Source of the DNA: VAZQ01 sp046733355 | GTDB lineage: Bacteria > Pseudomonadota > Alphaproteobacteria > Rhizobiales > Xanthobacteraceae | Direction: 5' to 3' | Length of the DNA stretch: 64,000 nt | Assembly: GCA_046733355.1 (NCBI GenBank) | Contig: JBKPOZ010000126.1 | Location: 13,134 to 77,133, forward strand | Shown: positions 30,662 through 39,829 of the stretch, piece after piece | How the letters are laid out: every line of letters begins with the position of its first letter | How positions within the stretch are numbered: position 1 is the first letter of the stretch | Made by a program: the position numbers and the translations under genes | The notes under the pieces: model-generated | Told to the model about the DNA's origin: nothing | Databases searched by the model: none | Seen by the model: only the letters and a program-made list of their open reading frames with translations

Positions 30662-31002
30662 GCCGCGGCTCCATTCTGGCCGGCAGGAAACCGCGCGTTG
30701 GCCAGCGCCAGCTCGCGCGCAAGCGCGGTAATCAGCTCCATGTGCGCGCGCAGCTTGAGATGCACATTGAGAAGCATCAGCAGACTGATGGCGACCCAGG
30801 TGTAGATGATCAGATCGACGCCGCGGCCGATGCCGGCGACCTCCGCGAGCGCGCTCGCATGCGCGGGAAACCACACGAAGTAAAGTCCGCCGCCGGCCGC
30901 GAGAAGCGAAGCCAGCGCCACCGCGGGCGCGCGCCGGTACTCGCTCCAGGCATAGATCATCACCGCAAACAGCAGGACCGAAAGCAGCAGCCGGGCGATC
31001 AT
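30646..31002 (-). CDS. DUF2304 small membrane protein
   Basis: 118 aa with three hydrophobic segments and a C-terminal helix (LKLRAHMELITALARELALA), the layout of DUF2304. These proteins are almost always encoded beside a dolichyl-phosphate-mannose-synthase-like glycosyltransferase, as here. They are thought to act in polyprenyl-phosphate sugar synthesis or transfer. The start overlaps the stop of the transferase gene (ATGA). Confidence 0.82.
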   Translation of the reverse strand: MIARLLLSVLLFAVMIYAWSEYRRAPAVALASLLAAGGGLYFVWFPAHASALAEVAGIGRGVDLIIYTWVAISLLMLLNVHLKLRAHMELITALARELALANARFPAGQNGAAAQIPG

Positions 31003-31685
31003 CGTTGCAGTCTCCGCGCGAACAGATCGGTAAGAATGAGCAGCGCGTCCGCGAGCGTCTGCCCCTTCGACAGCGAGTAGGCGGTATAGTCGATCGTCAC
31101 CGGCACCTCGACATATTTGAACCCGCTCTCGGCGATCTGGTGCAGTATCTCGGAAGCGTGCGCCATCCTGTTCTGGCGCAAGGCGATTGCGCTCGCGCCA
31201 CGGCGGGTCATGGCGCGCAATCCATTATGCGTGTCGGTCACCTGCAGTCCGGTGGTCAGCCGCGTGAACCAGGTTGCGAGTCGCAGCAGGAGCCGTCGCG
31301 CGGCAGGCACCCGTACCCCGCTGCCGAGAAAGCGGCTGCCCAGGGCAAAGTCGGTGCCATGCTCGTCGAGTGCGGCGACGAGCGTCGCAACTTCCTGTGG
31401 CCGATGCTGGCCATCGCCGTCGAATGTCACCACGCACTCGGAACCCTGCGCGAGCGCAAACACAATGCCGGTTTGCAGGCCGGCACCCTGCCCGAGATTG
31501 ACGGGGTGGCGCAGAACGACGGCGCCCGCCGCGCGCGCGAGCTCGCCTGTGCGGTCGCCTGAGCCGTCGTCCACGACGACAACCTGGTAGCCGCGCTCCT
31601 TGAGCTGCGCCACCACGCGCGCGATCACCGGCTCCTCGCAATAAGCGGCGATCACGACCCACGTGGCTGCCGGGCTGACGGACAT
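30999..31685 (-). CDS. Family 2 glycosyltransferase (polyprenyl-phosphate sugar synthase-like)
   Basis: 228-aa GT-A fold enzyme of the DPM1/GT2 type, without C-terminal membrane helices. Motifs are VVIAAYCEEPVIARVVAQL, VVVDDGSGDRTGE (nucleotide binding), TFDGDGQHRPQEV (the DxD-like metal site) and LGSRFLGSG. It should transfer a sugar from a nucleotide sugar to a polyprenyl phosphate. The downstream DUF2304 protein probably supplies membrane attachment. Confidence 0.87.
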   Translation of the reverse strand: MSVSPAATWVVIAAYCEEPVIARVVAQLKERGYQVVVVDDGSGDRTGELARAAGAVVLRHPVNLGQGAGLQTGIVFALAQGSECVVTFDGDGQHRPQEVATLVAALDEHGTDFALGSRFLGSGVRVPAARRLLLRLATWFTRLTTGLQVTDTHNGLRAMTRRGASAIALRQNRMAHASEILHQIAESGFKYVEVPVTIDYTAYSLSKGQTLADALLILTDLFARRLQR

Positions 31686-31725
31686 AGGCTGACGTGTCAG
31701 GTGAGGCGTTCAGCAGCCCCAACGT

Positions 31726-32721
31726 TCACTCCAGCGGAACGTTTCCCTTCCTGATCACGTCGGCCCATTTCTCGGTCTCCTGCGCGACCACCCTTGCGAA
31801 ATCCTCGGAACTGCCGGGGATGAGGCTCCCGCCCAGATCGGCCAGTCTGGCCTTCACTCTCTCGTCCTGCAGGCCGGCGTTAATCTCTCTGTTCAGCTTC
31901 TCGATGATCTCGGCGGGCGTGCCCTTGGGGACCGCCATGCCGAAGAACGCGCTCGCCTCATAGCCCGGTACGGCTTCGCTCACGGTTGGCACGTCAGGCA
32001 GCACACTGGAACGTTGCGCAGTTGTGACCCCGAGCGCGCGTAACGTTCCCGCTTTGATATGGGGTAGGGAGGATGGCATGTTGTCGAACATCACATGCAC
32101 GGTGCCGCTGAGCAGGTCGGTCAGCGCCGGCGCCGAGCCGCGATAGGGGACGTGCGTGAGATCGACGCCGGTCATGATCTTGAACAGCTCACCCGAGAGA
32201 TGCACCGAGGTGCCGTTGCCCGATGATGCCCAATTGATCTTGCCGGGATGGGCCTTCGCATAGGCGATGAACTCGGCCACCGTTTTCGCCGGCACTCCCG
32301 GATTGACCTCCATCACATTGGGCACGCGCATGATGCCCGCGACCTGCGCCGTGTCGCGCAGAAAGTTGAAGGGCAGTTTCTGATAGAGCGTGGCGTTGAT
32401 GGCGTTGGCGGGGTTGACCAGCAGGACGGTGTAGCCGTCGGGCGGCGCGTTGATCACCGCCTGGGTGCCGATGTTATTTCCCGCACCCGGCTTGTTCTCG
32501 ATGATGAACTGCTGGCCGAGCCGCTCCGAAAGCCATTGCCCGATCAGCCGAGCAATAATGTCCGTCGTGCCGCCCGCCGGATATCCGACGACCCAGTGCA
32601 CCGGCCGCGTCGGGTAGTCGAGCGCAAAGCTCTCGCCCGCCGCGACAAGAAGGACACCGGCCGCGCACCATGCCACAAGCCGGCCCAGGGTTTTTGCCGA
32701 GCGTGCCGATCGTTTCCGCAT
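31726..32721 (-). CDS. Bug/TctC-family solute-binding protein
   Basis: 331 aa. The signal peptide ends near GVLLVAAGESFA. The mature part shows VHWVVGYPAGGTTDIIARLI, IENKPGAGNNIGTQAV and PPDGYTVLLVNPAN, the Bug-family ligand-carboxylate-binding loops. It is an orphan, with no TctAB genes nearby. ATG 32721 (GGGA nine bases upstream) is preferred; ATG 32730 is possible. It is divergent from the M24 peptidase gene (83-base gap). Confidence 0.88.
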   Translation of the reverse strand: MRKRSARSAKTLGRLVAWCAAGVLLVAAGESFALDYPTRPVHWVVGYPAGGTTDIIARLIGQWLSERLGQQFIIENKPGAGNNIGTQAVINAPPDGYTVLLVNPANAINATLYQKLPFNFLRDTAQVAGIMRVPNVMEVNPGVPAKTVAEFIAYAKAHPGKINWASSGNGTSVHLSGELFKIMTGVDLTHVPYRGSAPALTDLLSGTVHVMFDNMPSSLPHIKAGTLRALGVTTAQRSSVLPDVPTVSEAVPGYEASAFFGMAVPKGTPAEIIEKLNREINAGLQDERVKARLADLGGSLIPGSSEDFARVVAQETEKWADVIRKGNVPLE

Positions 32722-32804
32722 TTGCCTCATTCCCTGTATTGGCGTTTTCTGAGGGAAAGCTACGCGCTGCGGCCTATCTGGCACAAGCGGCAGGAAGTGA
32801 CCTG

Positions 32805-34066
32805 ATGACACGGTCTGCGGAAACGCTCATAGGCCGGGCTGAAGCGGGCGAGCCGCTTGACCTCGCGCCCGAGCTGCGCGCGCTGTTCGGGCAGAGCTTC
32901 CCGCGCTTTTCCAACGCCGAATATGCGCGCCGCGGCGACGCGCTCGCGCATGCGATGCGACAAGCCGACGTAGACCATGCGCTGATCGTTTGCATGCAGG
33001 GCATCGGCAATGCGGTGCGTTGGCTGACCACCTGGCCCGGCACGAACGAGGCGCTGCTCGTTTTCCGCCCGGGCGAAGCCATGACCATGCACGTGGAATA
33101 CTGCAACCACGTGCCGCAGGCGCGCGCGCTCGCCCGCGAGGTGGATGTGCGCTGGGGAGAACAGCGGGGTCTCGAGAAAGTTGCGCAAGAGCTCGAGCGC
33201 CGCGCAGCCCGACGCGTCGGCGTCATCGGTCCGCTGGGCGGCCCGCGCTGGAAGGCGCTGGAGAGTCGCTTTCATTTGATCAGTCTCGATTCCGAATACG
33301 TTGGGCTGCGGATGCACAAGTCCGAGGAGGAGCTCGACTGGTGCGCATCGGCGCGGCGCTCAGTGATGCCGGCATGCGCGCGCTCGTCGCCGGTGCAAAG
33401 GCTGGCATGAGCGAGCACGACCTCATCGATATCATCGAGCGCGCCTATGTGGGGACTGGCGGCACGCACGGCATTCACTTCATCGGCAGCACCTCGATGG
33501 CCGCACCCGACCTGTGTGTGCCGAGACAATTCCCGTCGCGGCGCAAGATCGGCGCCGGCGATTTCGTGTTCTGCGAGCTCTCTGCATCCTGGTGGGACTA
33601 TTCCGGGCAGGTGCTGAGGGGGTTAACCGTGGAGACAGAGCCCACCCCGCTCTACCGCGATCTGTATGCCACTGCAGTTGCCGTCTATGCTGCGGTGACG
33701 AGCGCGATCCGGCCGGGTGTGACAGCGGCCGAGCTAAAAAAGGCATCCTCGATCATCGAAGCCAACGGGTTCACCAGCTGCGACGATCTCGTGCACGGCT
33801 ATGGCGGCGGTTACCTGCCGCCGATCATCGGGTCGAAAAGCAGGCCGGCGCGCGAAGAGAGCCTCGCGCTTGCCGAGAACATGTGTCTCGTGGTGCAGCC
33901 CAACGTGGTCACGCACGACAGCCGCGCGGGCGTGCAGATCGGCAACCTTGTGCGCGTCACCAAAGACGGGTGCGAGTCGCTGCAGCACATGCCGCAAAGA
34001 TTTTTCCGCGTGGGGGAGGCGATGGGAATGGAAGATGTTTCAATTCACAAAGACCGCAGCGGTTGA
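32805..34066 (+). pseudogene. M24-family aminopeptidase P-like protein, frameshifted
   Basis: The first 180 codons (start ATG 32805, AGGAAG upstream) read in one frame to HKSEEELDW. The homologous continuation RIGAALSDAGMRALVAGAK is in the -1 frame and runs to 34066. Restoring one G at about 33340 (TGGTG to TGGGTG) rejoins them as ELDWVRIGAALSD. The N-terminal creatinase-like domain and the C-terminal pita-bread domain are both recognisable. Metal-site neighbourhoods include GTGGTHGIHFIGS, GDFVFCELSASW, HGYGGGYLPP and VVQPNVVTHD. The full product would be about 420 aa. It is either a recent pseudogene or a sequencing error. Its end overlaps the convergent GH114-like gene by 27 bases. Confidence 0.82.
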
Positions 34067-35209
34067 GGCGGAGCGGTCGGCCGGCGGAACGACGATGTCG
34101 ATGGCGTTGCCGTATTCGCCGGCGCTCGAATAGGTCACGCCCATGTGGCGGAGCTGCTTGGCGCTCTCCGCGATGCTGCCCGCCCAGGAGCGTCCGCCGC
34201 CAAAGGCGACGAACCAGACCGGCATGTTGGGTTTCCCTGCCTTCTTGCGCAGCGCGTCCATTTCCTTGGGATTGCCTGCACCCTTCTCGACGATCGCCGC
34301 ATACACGTTTGGATGCGCCATATAGGCGACCGCTCCTTTTACGAGCAGTGGATTCTTGGCAATGATCTTGAGCCCGTAGCTTGCCGCGAGATCGACGGCG
34401 GCGATCACGTCCTTGGCCGAATAGGCATCGGGATTATCGAGCTCGATATACTCAAATCCCTGCTTCTTGCGACGCTCGAACTGCTCGCGCAGGTTCTTCT
34501 CCCAGCCGGGCCCGCGCGGATCGATCTGCCCCTCGTTGTACTGCTTGGCGGTATCCGACGTGTGCAGATAAGGCCCGTACTGACGGGTGTTCCGCTCGTC
34601 GAAGAGGTTGCCATAGGCAATGCTGATGCCGCGTTTCACCGGCGCAGTCGCATTGTAGGAGACCTCCGTCACCTCGTTGTCGTGCCCGCTGCCGGCCGCA
34701 TCGGTGCCGATGAGATAACGCAAAGGCTTGCCGGCGAGGGGATTGAGCGCAACCGAGTTGTCAGGGAGCGGCACGGGCGCGACAGCATGCCGGCTCGGCG
34801 GAGAGAAAATGACGAGGCGCACCCGGCGCGGATAGTTTTCCGGAACGCCGCGCTCGTACCACGGCGGCTCCCAGCCGGCCGTCGAGCGCTCCTGCCGCTT
34901 GACCTTGCTCTCCTGCTGGCCAGCGTAGAAGGCGGCGTCGCGTGGCGCAATGGGTCGCTTCCACGCGTTGTCCCAGAGCGCAAGCGTGAGCGTCGCGCCT
35001 GCGAGCGCGCCGGCGACGAGCTTCAGACCGAATATGGTTTGCGGCAAAAGCCAGAACGGCTGCTGCTGGGCAGCGGAACGCCGCGGCAGGGGCGGCACCC
35101 GGTGGAACGGCCGCGCGGGCGGCGTCGTCGGGCGCGCCAAGACCCGTTGCGGGTAGTGAACGCGTGTCGCGGTTCGCCCACCGGCAACCGCAACGGCCAA
35201 ACTGGCCAT
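34040..35209 (-). CDS. GH114-like TIM-barrel protein, membrane-anchored paralogue
   Basis: 389 aa. A proline-rich cytoplasmic N-terminus (1-55) is followed by one TM segment (TIFGLKLVAGALAGATLTLA, about 58-80) and a linker. The same barrel as the protein at 28941-29648 starts near residue 165 (NPLAGKPLRYLIGTD). Shared motifs are EGQIDPRGPGW, KKQGFEYIELDNPDAYSA, LKIIAKNPLLVKG and AIVEKGAGN. The topology suggests a periplasm-facing enzyme. It lies 165 bases upstream of nothing on its own strand but next to the sugar kinase gene, and so borders the aga-like cluster. GH114 assignment is by motif resemblance only. Confidence 0.7.
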   Translation of the reverse strand: MASLAVAVAGGRTATRVHYPQRVLARPTTPPARPFHRVPPLPRRSAAQQQPFWLLPQTIFGLKLVAGALAGATLTLALWDNAWKRPIAPRDAAFYAGQQESKVKRQERSTAGWEPPWYERGVPENYPRRVRLVIFSPPSRHAVAPVPLPDNSVALNPLAGKPLRYLIGTDAAGSGHDNEVTEVSYNATAPVKRGISIAYGNLFDERNTRQYGPYLHTSDTAKQYNEGQIDPRGPGWEKNLREQFERRKKQGFEYIELDNPDAYSAKDVIAAVDLAASYGLKIIAKNPLLVKGAVAYMAHPNVYAAIVEKGAGNPKEMDALRKKAGKPNMPVWFVAFGGGRSWAGSIAESAKQLRHMGVTYSSAGEYGNAIDIVVPPADRSASTAAVFVN

Positions 35210-35374
35210 TCAGAAAAGCCCCCTCTCGCGACCGCCGCCAGCGGCGGCAACTCATCCCGGTCCGATCAAGGACGGCCCTTCCCCAAGGGCATTCGTCAAA
35301 GGACCAGATGAGGCAGAATGATCCCCAGCGCTTAAGGTAGAGTGTATGGATGAATGGGGAAAAACCTTGGCGGA

Positions 35375-36370
35375 TCAGGGCCGAAACGGGGGCTTTGACG
35401 AGCGGGCGAGGCGCTCGATCGCCGCGGGCGAAAGCGGCTCGCCGGCAACTTTCGCGGCGTAAACCGCGGCACCGAGGGCGGGCGCAAGCAGCGGGGCCCG
35501 TATGTCATAGCGTACGGGCACGGCCAGCTCCCGCCGGAAAGGAGCGAGGATGAGCGCGCCCGCAGTGAACACGCCGCCGGAGTAGGAGAGCGGAACGGCT
35601 TCGTTCGCTTCGAATTCGAGCGCGCGGCGCACCGCTTCGACCGTCGTCGCAAGCTCGCGCGCGGCGTCCTCGAAAATGCGCGTTGCAATACTGTCGCCGT
35701 CCTCCGCGGCGCGCGTGACGAACTGGGCGAGGGCGGCAATGCTCGTGCGTGTATGCGCATTCATTGTTTTCGCGCAAAGATCGAGATCCTTGTTCAAGCC
35801 GAACGAATTTCTCAAATGGTCGTAAAGCGGGCCGCGCGGCAGCCGGCCGTCGCTCATGCGCGTGAACGCGTTCAGTCCCTCGACGGCAATCCAGTAGGCG
35901 GAGCCTTCATCGCCAAACACTTCGCCCCAGCCGCCGGCGCGCGCGCTTTTGCCCCGACGTTCGCCGTATGCGCCCGAACCGGTGCCCGCCACGATGTTGA
36001 TGCCGTCGGCGCCGGCCAGCGAGCCCGCCCAGGCGCACACCATGTCATTGCCGCACGCGTAACGGGCATGCCGCAGGAGCGGTGCCGGAAGCGCATCCAG
36101 ATTCCGTTGCGCCGCGCTGTCCTCGCCGTAGGCGGGGAGGCCGAAAAAAGCGTAGGCCACATCGGTGGGCGCAATCGTTGCCTGGCCGCAAACGGCGGCA
36201 ACGCCTTGCGCCAGCAGATCGCGCAAGCCTTCGATTCCGATCTGGAGATGATAGGCGGACGGTCCTTCGCACGAGCCCGCCACATCGCCCTGCGCATCGA
36301 CCAGCACAAAATGGGTTTTCGTGCCGCCGCCGTCGACGCCGAGGAAAAAGCGCCCAGTCAATCGGCTCAC
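35375..36370 (-). CDS. BadF/BadG/BcrA/BcrD-type sugar kinase (N-acetylhexosamine kinase-like)
   Basis: 331-aa ASKHA-fold kinase. The phosphate-1 motif is FLGVDGGGTKTHFVLVD. AGTGSGAYGE and GGWGEVFGDEGSAYWIA are the adenosine and phosphate-2 regions that mark the eukaryotic-type NAGK/BadF group, and LSYSGGVFTAG lies near the C-terminus. It should phosphorylate an amino sugar in the cytoplasm. It starts with GTG 36370, which overlaps the agaS-like stop (GTGA). As the last gene of the cluster it would supply the sugar-6-phosphate for the SIS protein. Confidence 0.85.
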   Translation of the reverse strand: MSRLTGRFFLGVDGGGTKTHFVLVDAQGDVAGSCEGPSAYHLQIGIEGLRDLLAQGVAAVCGQATIAPTDVAYAFFGLPAYGEDSAAQRNLDALPAPLLRHARYACGNDMVCAWAGSLAGADGINIVAGTGSGAYGERRGKSARAGGWGEVFGDEGSAYWIAVEGLNAFTRMSDGRLPRGPLYDHLRNSFGLNKDLDLCAKTMNAHTRTSIAALAQFVTRAAEDGDSIATRIFEDAARELATTVEAVRRALEFEANEAVPLSYSGGVFTAGALILAPFRRELAVPVRYDIRAPLLAPALGAAVYAAKVAGEPLSPAAIERLARSSKPPFRP

Positions 36371-37512
36371 CCGAAGGCGTGGATGCGCACGCCCTGCACG
36401 ACGCGATGCACGGTGCCCGTGCGACTGGGATTGTCGGGAGAAATCCCGCAGGCGAGCGAAGCCTCGAAGGCGAAAATCTGCGCGGCTGCGAGGAAAGGAA
36501 ATAGAAGATCGATGTCTTCGCCATCCTGCATGGCCGGGACGAGGATACGCTCGACTTTCGCTGCGATTCCGTCCTCGCGCGCGGAGAGCGCGAGAACCCC
36601 GCCGGCCCTCCCATCCCGGCATATTTCCTGGAGCAGATCGAGGTCATACCGGCGCGTATAGGGGTGGTTGGAAACAAAGATCATCACCAGCGCTCTGTCA
36701 TTGACGATGGTCTTGGGACCGTGCCGGAACCCCAAAGGCGAGTCCCAGGCCGATATGATCTGCCCGTCGGTCAGTTCGAGGAGCTTGAGCGCCGCCTCGC
36801 GCGCAAGTCCTTTGAGTACCGCGCTGCCAAGATACACCACGCGCTCATATTTCCTCGCCGCCCATTCCTGCAGCGTCTTGCGCTCGGCGGAAATTATCGT
36901 GTCCATCGCCTGCGCGATGCGGGTGATGCGGGGCTGCATCACGTCGATGCCCAGAAATACGGTAAGCGCTCCGTAGGTCATGCAGCTGAAGCTCGAGGTC
37001 ATGGCGAAGCTGCGGTCATGCGTCTCCTCGGGCAGGAGTATCGTCTCGCCGAGGCCTTTGCGCGCGAGTGCGCCATCCGGATTGCAGGTCACCGCCAAGT
37101 GATGGATCTCGGCGACGAAGCGCTGCGCCAAATGCACTGCCGCGATGCTTTCGGGGCTGTTGCCAGAGCGCCCAAAGGAAACAAGCAGCGTCGGGACGTG
37201 CTTGCTGAAATAGAGATGCGGCGCGCAAACCAGGTCGGTCGTGGCGATCGCCTCCACGTGCCCTCGCAGCTGCGCGCCAAAATGCGGTGCGAGGCATTCG
37301 CCGATGAACGCGGATGAGCCTGCGCCCGTGAGGATGATGCGCAACCCCGGCTTTTCCCGCAGCGGCCCAAGGAATCTGTCCAGCCGCTCCCTGTATGCTG
37401 CGAGGAGCTCTTGCGTCTTGCGCAGCATGGCGGGCTGGTGCGCGATCTCGCGCGCTGTCCAGAGCGCGCCCAAAGCCTCGAGCTCGCTTTCGGTGCGGCC
37501 GAGCTTATGCAT
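36367..37512 (-). CDS. agaS: AgaS-like SIS-domain aldose-ketose isomerase / galactosamine-6-phosphate deaminase
   Basis: 381 aa, the length of AgaS. Two SIS domains are present: LTGAGSSAFIGE with SFGRSGNSPES, then LGSAVLKGLAREAALKLLEL with SPLGFRHGPKTIV. The C-terminal segment GISPDNPSRTGTVHRVVQGV is a hallmark of the AgaS group, not of GlmS or FrlB. In the GalNAc pathway AgaS converts galactosamine-6-phosphate to tagatose-6-phosphate with release of ammonia. The gene overlaps gatZ upstream by 8 bases and the kinase downstream by 4, so the three are tightly coupled. Confidence 0.88.
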   Translation of the reverse strand: MHKLGRTESELEALGALWTAREIAHQPAMLRKTQELLAAYRERLDRFLGPLREKPGLRIILTGAGSSAFIGECLAPHFGAQLRGHVEAIATTDLVCAPHLYFSKHVPTLLVSFGRSGNSPESIAAVHLAQRFVAEIHHLAVTCNPDGALARKGLGETILLPEETHDRSFAMTSSFSCMTYGALTVFLGIDVMQPRITRIAQAMDTIISAERKTLQEWAARKYERVVYLGSAVLKGLAREAALKLLELTDGQIISAWDSPLGFRHGPKTIVNDRALVMIFVSNHPYTRRYDLDLLQEICRDGRAGGVLALSAREDGIAAKVERILVPAMQDGEDIDLLFPFLAAAQIFAFEASLACGISPDNPSRTGTVHRVVQGVRIHAFG

Positions 37513-38803
37513 GGGCAGGCTCTTTCGTCGTCATGGTGGCGGCATGATAGTCGTCCAGCACTGCCCAGACATGCGCCATAACGAGCTCGGCGGGATTCTT
37601 TTCGATGAGGCCCTCGCTCAACACCCGGTGCGCGATCGGCAGATACTGGCTGATCAATGCACGCGGCGGCGGCTTTTCCGACAGATTACGTAAAAGCGTG
37701 TTCTGCGAGCGCACAATCTCCGCGTCGGGCCAATAATAGCGAATGCGGTCGCTGAGACTGTATTGCAGATCGAAGTCGAGCGCGGCGCCGCGCGCGTGAT
37801 AGTACTTTTTCCAATACCGCGGCTCCGCTTTCACCCGTTCAAGAACGACGTGGCGGAAGCGCGAGAGGCGCGACGGCTCGATCCATTCGCGTTCGATCGC
37901 ATCGAGCCCCCAAAGCGCTTCGCGCAATGCAAAGGTGAGAGCGGGGCCAACTTTAAGGATGGCGAAATGATCGCGCACGAGCTGCGCGAGTGCGGTGCGT
38001 GTCTGATAGTCGGTGGAATGCGCTTCAAACACGATGCCGCTGCAGCTTTCGATCATGCGGCTGAGCGCCTGTGCCTTGTCGGGCGCATACGGGATGATCT
38101 TGCGGTGATCGAACTCGACACCGGGCTGCACCACAAGCGCAATGACACGTGGCCAGGCATCAGCGAGGCCGCATTCGGCGAACAACGCCGAGTGCATCTC
38201 GAGGGTTGCGTATGCCGCATCGGGGTCGGTGACGGCGAGGCTGTCCAGCTCTTCGGCGGCTCCGCCCGGCACGGGCACCTCGGTCCCAATGACATAGACC
38301 GGCGGCTCACCGCCGCTTTGTGCAAACACGCGCTCGGCGACTGCGCATAGCCCCGCCGCGCGCTGCGCAATGGTGTGCCCCGGGAGAGGCGCAGGATCGC
38401 CGGCGCAAGGCATCGAGCAGTCAAGATGAATTTTTCGGAAGCCCGCACGAACGTAATGGTCGATCAGCAGCTCGGCGCGTTGCATCGCTTCTTCCGTCCG
38501 CAGATGCTGCCAGGCATTCGGGCCGAGATGGTCGCCACCGAGGAGAATGCGATTGCGGGAAAGCTCCACGCGATCGGCGATCCCATGCACCTGGTCGCGA
38601 AAATCTGCCGGTGTCATCCCCGTATAGCCGCCGTCCTGATTGACCTGGTTCGAGGTCGCTTCGATCAGGGCAAAAGGCGTGCCGCGCATCTTCGTGTGAC
38701 GAAGCGTTGCTTCAATCACCAACGGGTGCGCGGAACACACCGAGAAAATGCCGCAGCGCTCGCCTGCCTTGTGGCGCGCCACCAGATCGACGATCGCCTT
38801 CAT
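37505..38803 (-). CDS. gatZ: Tagatose-bisphosphate aldolase non-catalytic subunit (GatZ/KbaZ)
   Basis: 432 aa, a normal length for GatZ/KbaZ. Typical segments are CSAHPLVIEATLRH near the start, SNQVNQDGGYTGM, LLGGDHLGPNAWQ, KIHLDCSMPCAGDP and VIGTEVPVPGGA. In enterobacteria this subunit stabilises the catalytic KbaY/GatY aldolase that splits tagatose-1,6-bisphosphate. No KbaY-type gene is seen in the window, so a partner must be elsewhere. The start codon follows a palindromic repeat by 9 bases and has no clear ribosome site. Confidence 0.88.
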   Translation of the reverse strand: MKAIVDLVARHKAGERCGIFSVCSAHPLVIEATLRHTKMRGTPFALIEATSNQVNQDGGYTGMTPADFRDQVHGIADRVELSRNRILLGGDHLGPNAWQHLRTEEAMQRAELLIDHYVRAGFRKIHLDCSMPCAGDPAPLPGHTIAQRAAGLCAVAERVFAQSGGEPPVYVIGTEVPVPGGAAEELDSLAVTDPDAAYATLEMHSALFAECGLADAWPRVIALVVQPGVEFDHRKIIPYAPDKAQALSRMIESCSGIVFEAHSTDYQTRTALAQLVRDHFAILKVGPALTFALREALWGLDAIEREWIEPSRLSRFRHVVLERVKAEPRYWKKYYHARGAALDFDLQYSLSDRIRYYWPDAEIVRSQNTLLRNLSEKPPPRALISQYLPIAHRVLSEGLIEKNPAELVMAHVWAVLDDYHAATMTTKEPAHA

Positions 38804-38812
38804 GCGTGCGTT

Positions 38813-38883
38813 GTAGCCCGGATGGAGCGCAGCGACATCCGGGTAAACAGATCCCGGATTTCGCTCCGCTCAATCCGGGCTAC
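38813..38883. repeat. Palindromic repeat of the GTAGCCCGGATG type
   Basis: GTAGCCCGGATGGAGCGCAG CGACATCCGGG pairs with CCCGGATTTCGCTCCGCTCA ATCCGGGCTAC. It sits exactly at the junction of the EamA and gatZ genes, and its end supplies the last codons of the EamA gene (stop at 38870). Confidence 0.85.
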
Positions 38884-39829
38884 GAAGCGCCGCACCGTCG
38901 TCCTCCGGGGTGAGCGCAAGCAGGAAGGCGGCAGTGCACGCGAGCGCGAGCGCAACAACCTTCGTCGGGCCGGGCAGAGCGCCGAGCACGATGAGCGAGA
39001 TAATCGCGGTCATCAACGGCGCGCCCGCATTGACCAGCGGCGAGACGACGATCGCCTGCCCATAGCGGAAGGCGTAGACCAGCGTGAGCGCCCCAATGGA
39101 GTTGAGGATCTGGGTTGCGGCAGCCAGCCACGGCCCCTCGATTCCCCAGTTTATCGGCTGGGTAAAATCGGTCATGACCCAGGCGAGAGGCGCAATGAGG
39201 AGCCCGGCAACCATCATATAAAAAAAGATGCTCTCCGCACTCATGCTGCGGTTGGCGAGCTTCATAAAGTAGGCCTGTACGCCCCAGCATCCCATGACGA
39301 TGAGCGAGAGCAAAAACCAGCCCGGTCCGTAATTCCTGGCCGATGTCGCCGAGGAGACCTCGCTCAAGGCCGCTGGCGAGATATCGAACAAAGGAAGAGC
39401 AAGGAGCGCGAGGCCGATGCCGGCGGCGCCGAGCGCGTTGGTGCGTTCGCGCAGCAGCAGGAATGAGAGCGCAAGGGTGACGATCGGAGAGAGCGAGATG
39501 ATCGGAAAGACCAGATAAGCCGGCCCCATGGTTACCGCGTAGAACAGCACGATCTGGCCGCCCGCGCCGAGGAGCCCGATGATCATCCCGTAGGTCACGG
39601 AAGCGGCATCGCGATCGAGGCGCCAGTGAGCCTGGCCGAGCGCATAGAGCGCGGGTAGCACCATGGTAAGCGACCAGATGCAATAGATCAGCGTTTCCGG
39701 GAAGCCGTGTCGGGTCGGCACATAGGTGAACGCGCCCCACACGCCCCAGAGTGCCGTCGTCGCCAAGGCGTAGACGAGCCAGAGCTTCGGCCTCTTTGCC
39801 CGCTGCACGACTGCGCTCGGCACGCTCAC
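38870..39829 (-). CDS. EamA/DMT-family transporter
   Basis: 319-aa inner-membrane protein with about ten hydrophobic segments and two EamA halves (LWGVWGAFTYVPTRHGFP ... and SLIVMGCWGVQAYFMKLANR ...). DMT proteins move a wide range of small metabolites; here the neighbours suggest a sugar or amino sugar (inference). The start overlaps the GH36 stop (ATGA at 39826-39829). The last few codons run into a palindromic repeat, so the C-terminus has been reshaped by that element. Confidence 0.85.
   Translation of the reverse strand: MSVPSAVVQRAKRPKLWLVYALATTALWGVWGAFTYVPTRHGFPETLIYCIWSLTMVLPALYALGQAHWRLDRDAASVTYGMIIGLLGAGGQIVLFYAVTMGPAYLVFPIISLSPIVTLALSFLLLRERTNALGAAGIGLALLALPLFDISPAALSEVSSATSARNYGPGWFLLSLIVMGCWGVQAYFMKLANRSMSAESIFFYMMVAGLLIAPLAWVMTDFTQPINWGIEGPWLAAATQILNSIGALTLVYAFRYGQAIVVSPLVNAGAPLMTAIISLIVLGALPGPTKVVALALACTAAFLLALTPEDDGAALRSPD

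Noticed and set aside
36367..37512. Glucosamine-fructose-6-phosphate aminotransferase (GlmS) isomerase domain
   Set aside because: There is no glutaminase domain, and the C-terminus has the SPDNPSRTGTVHRVVQGV pattern of AgaS.
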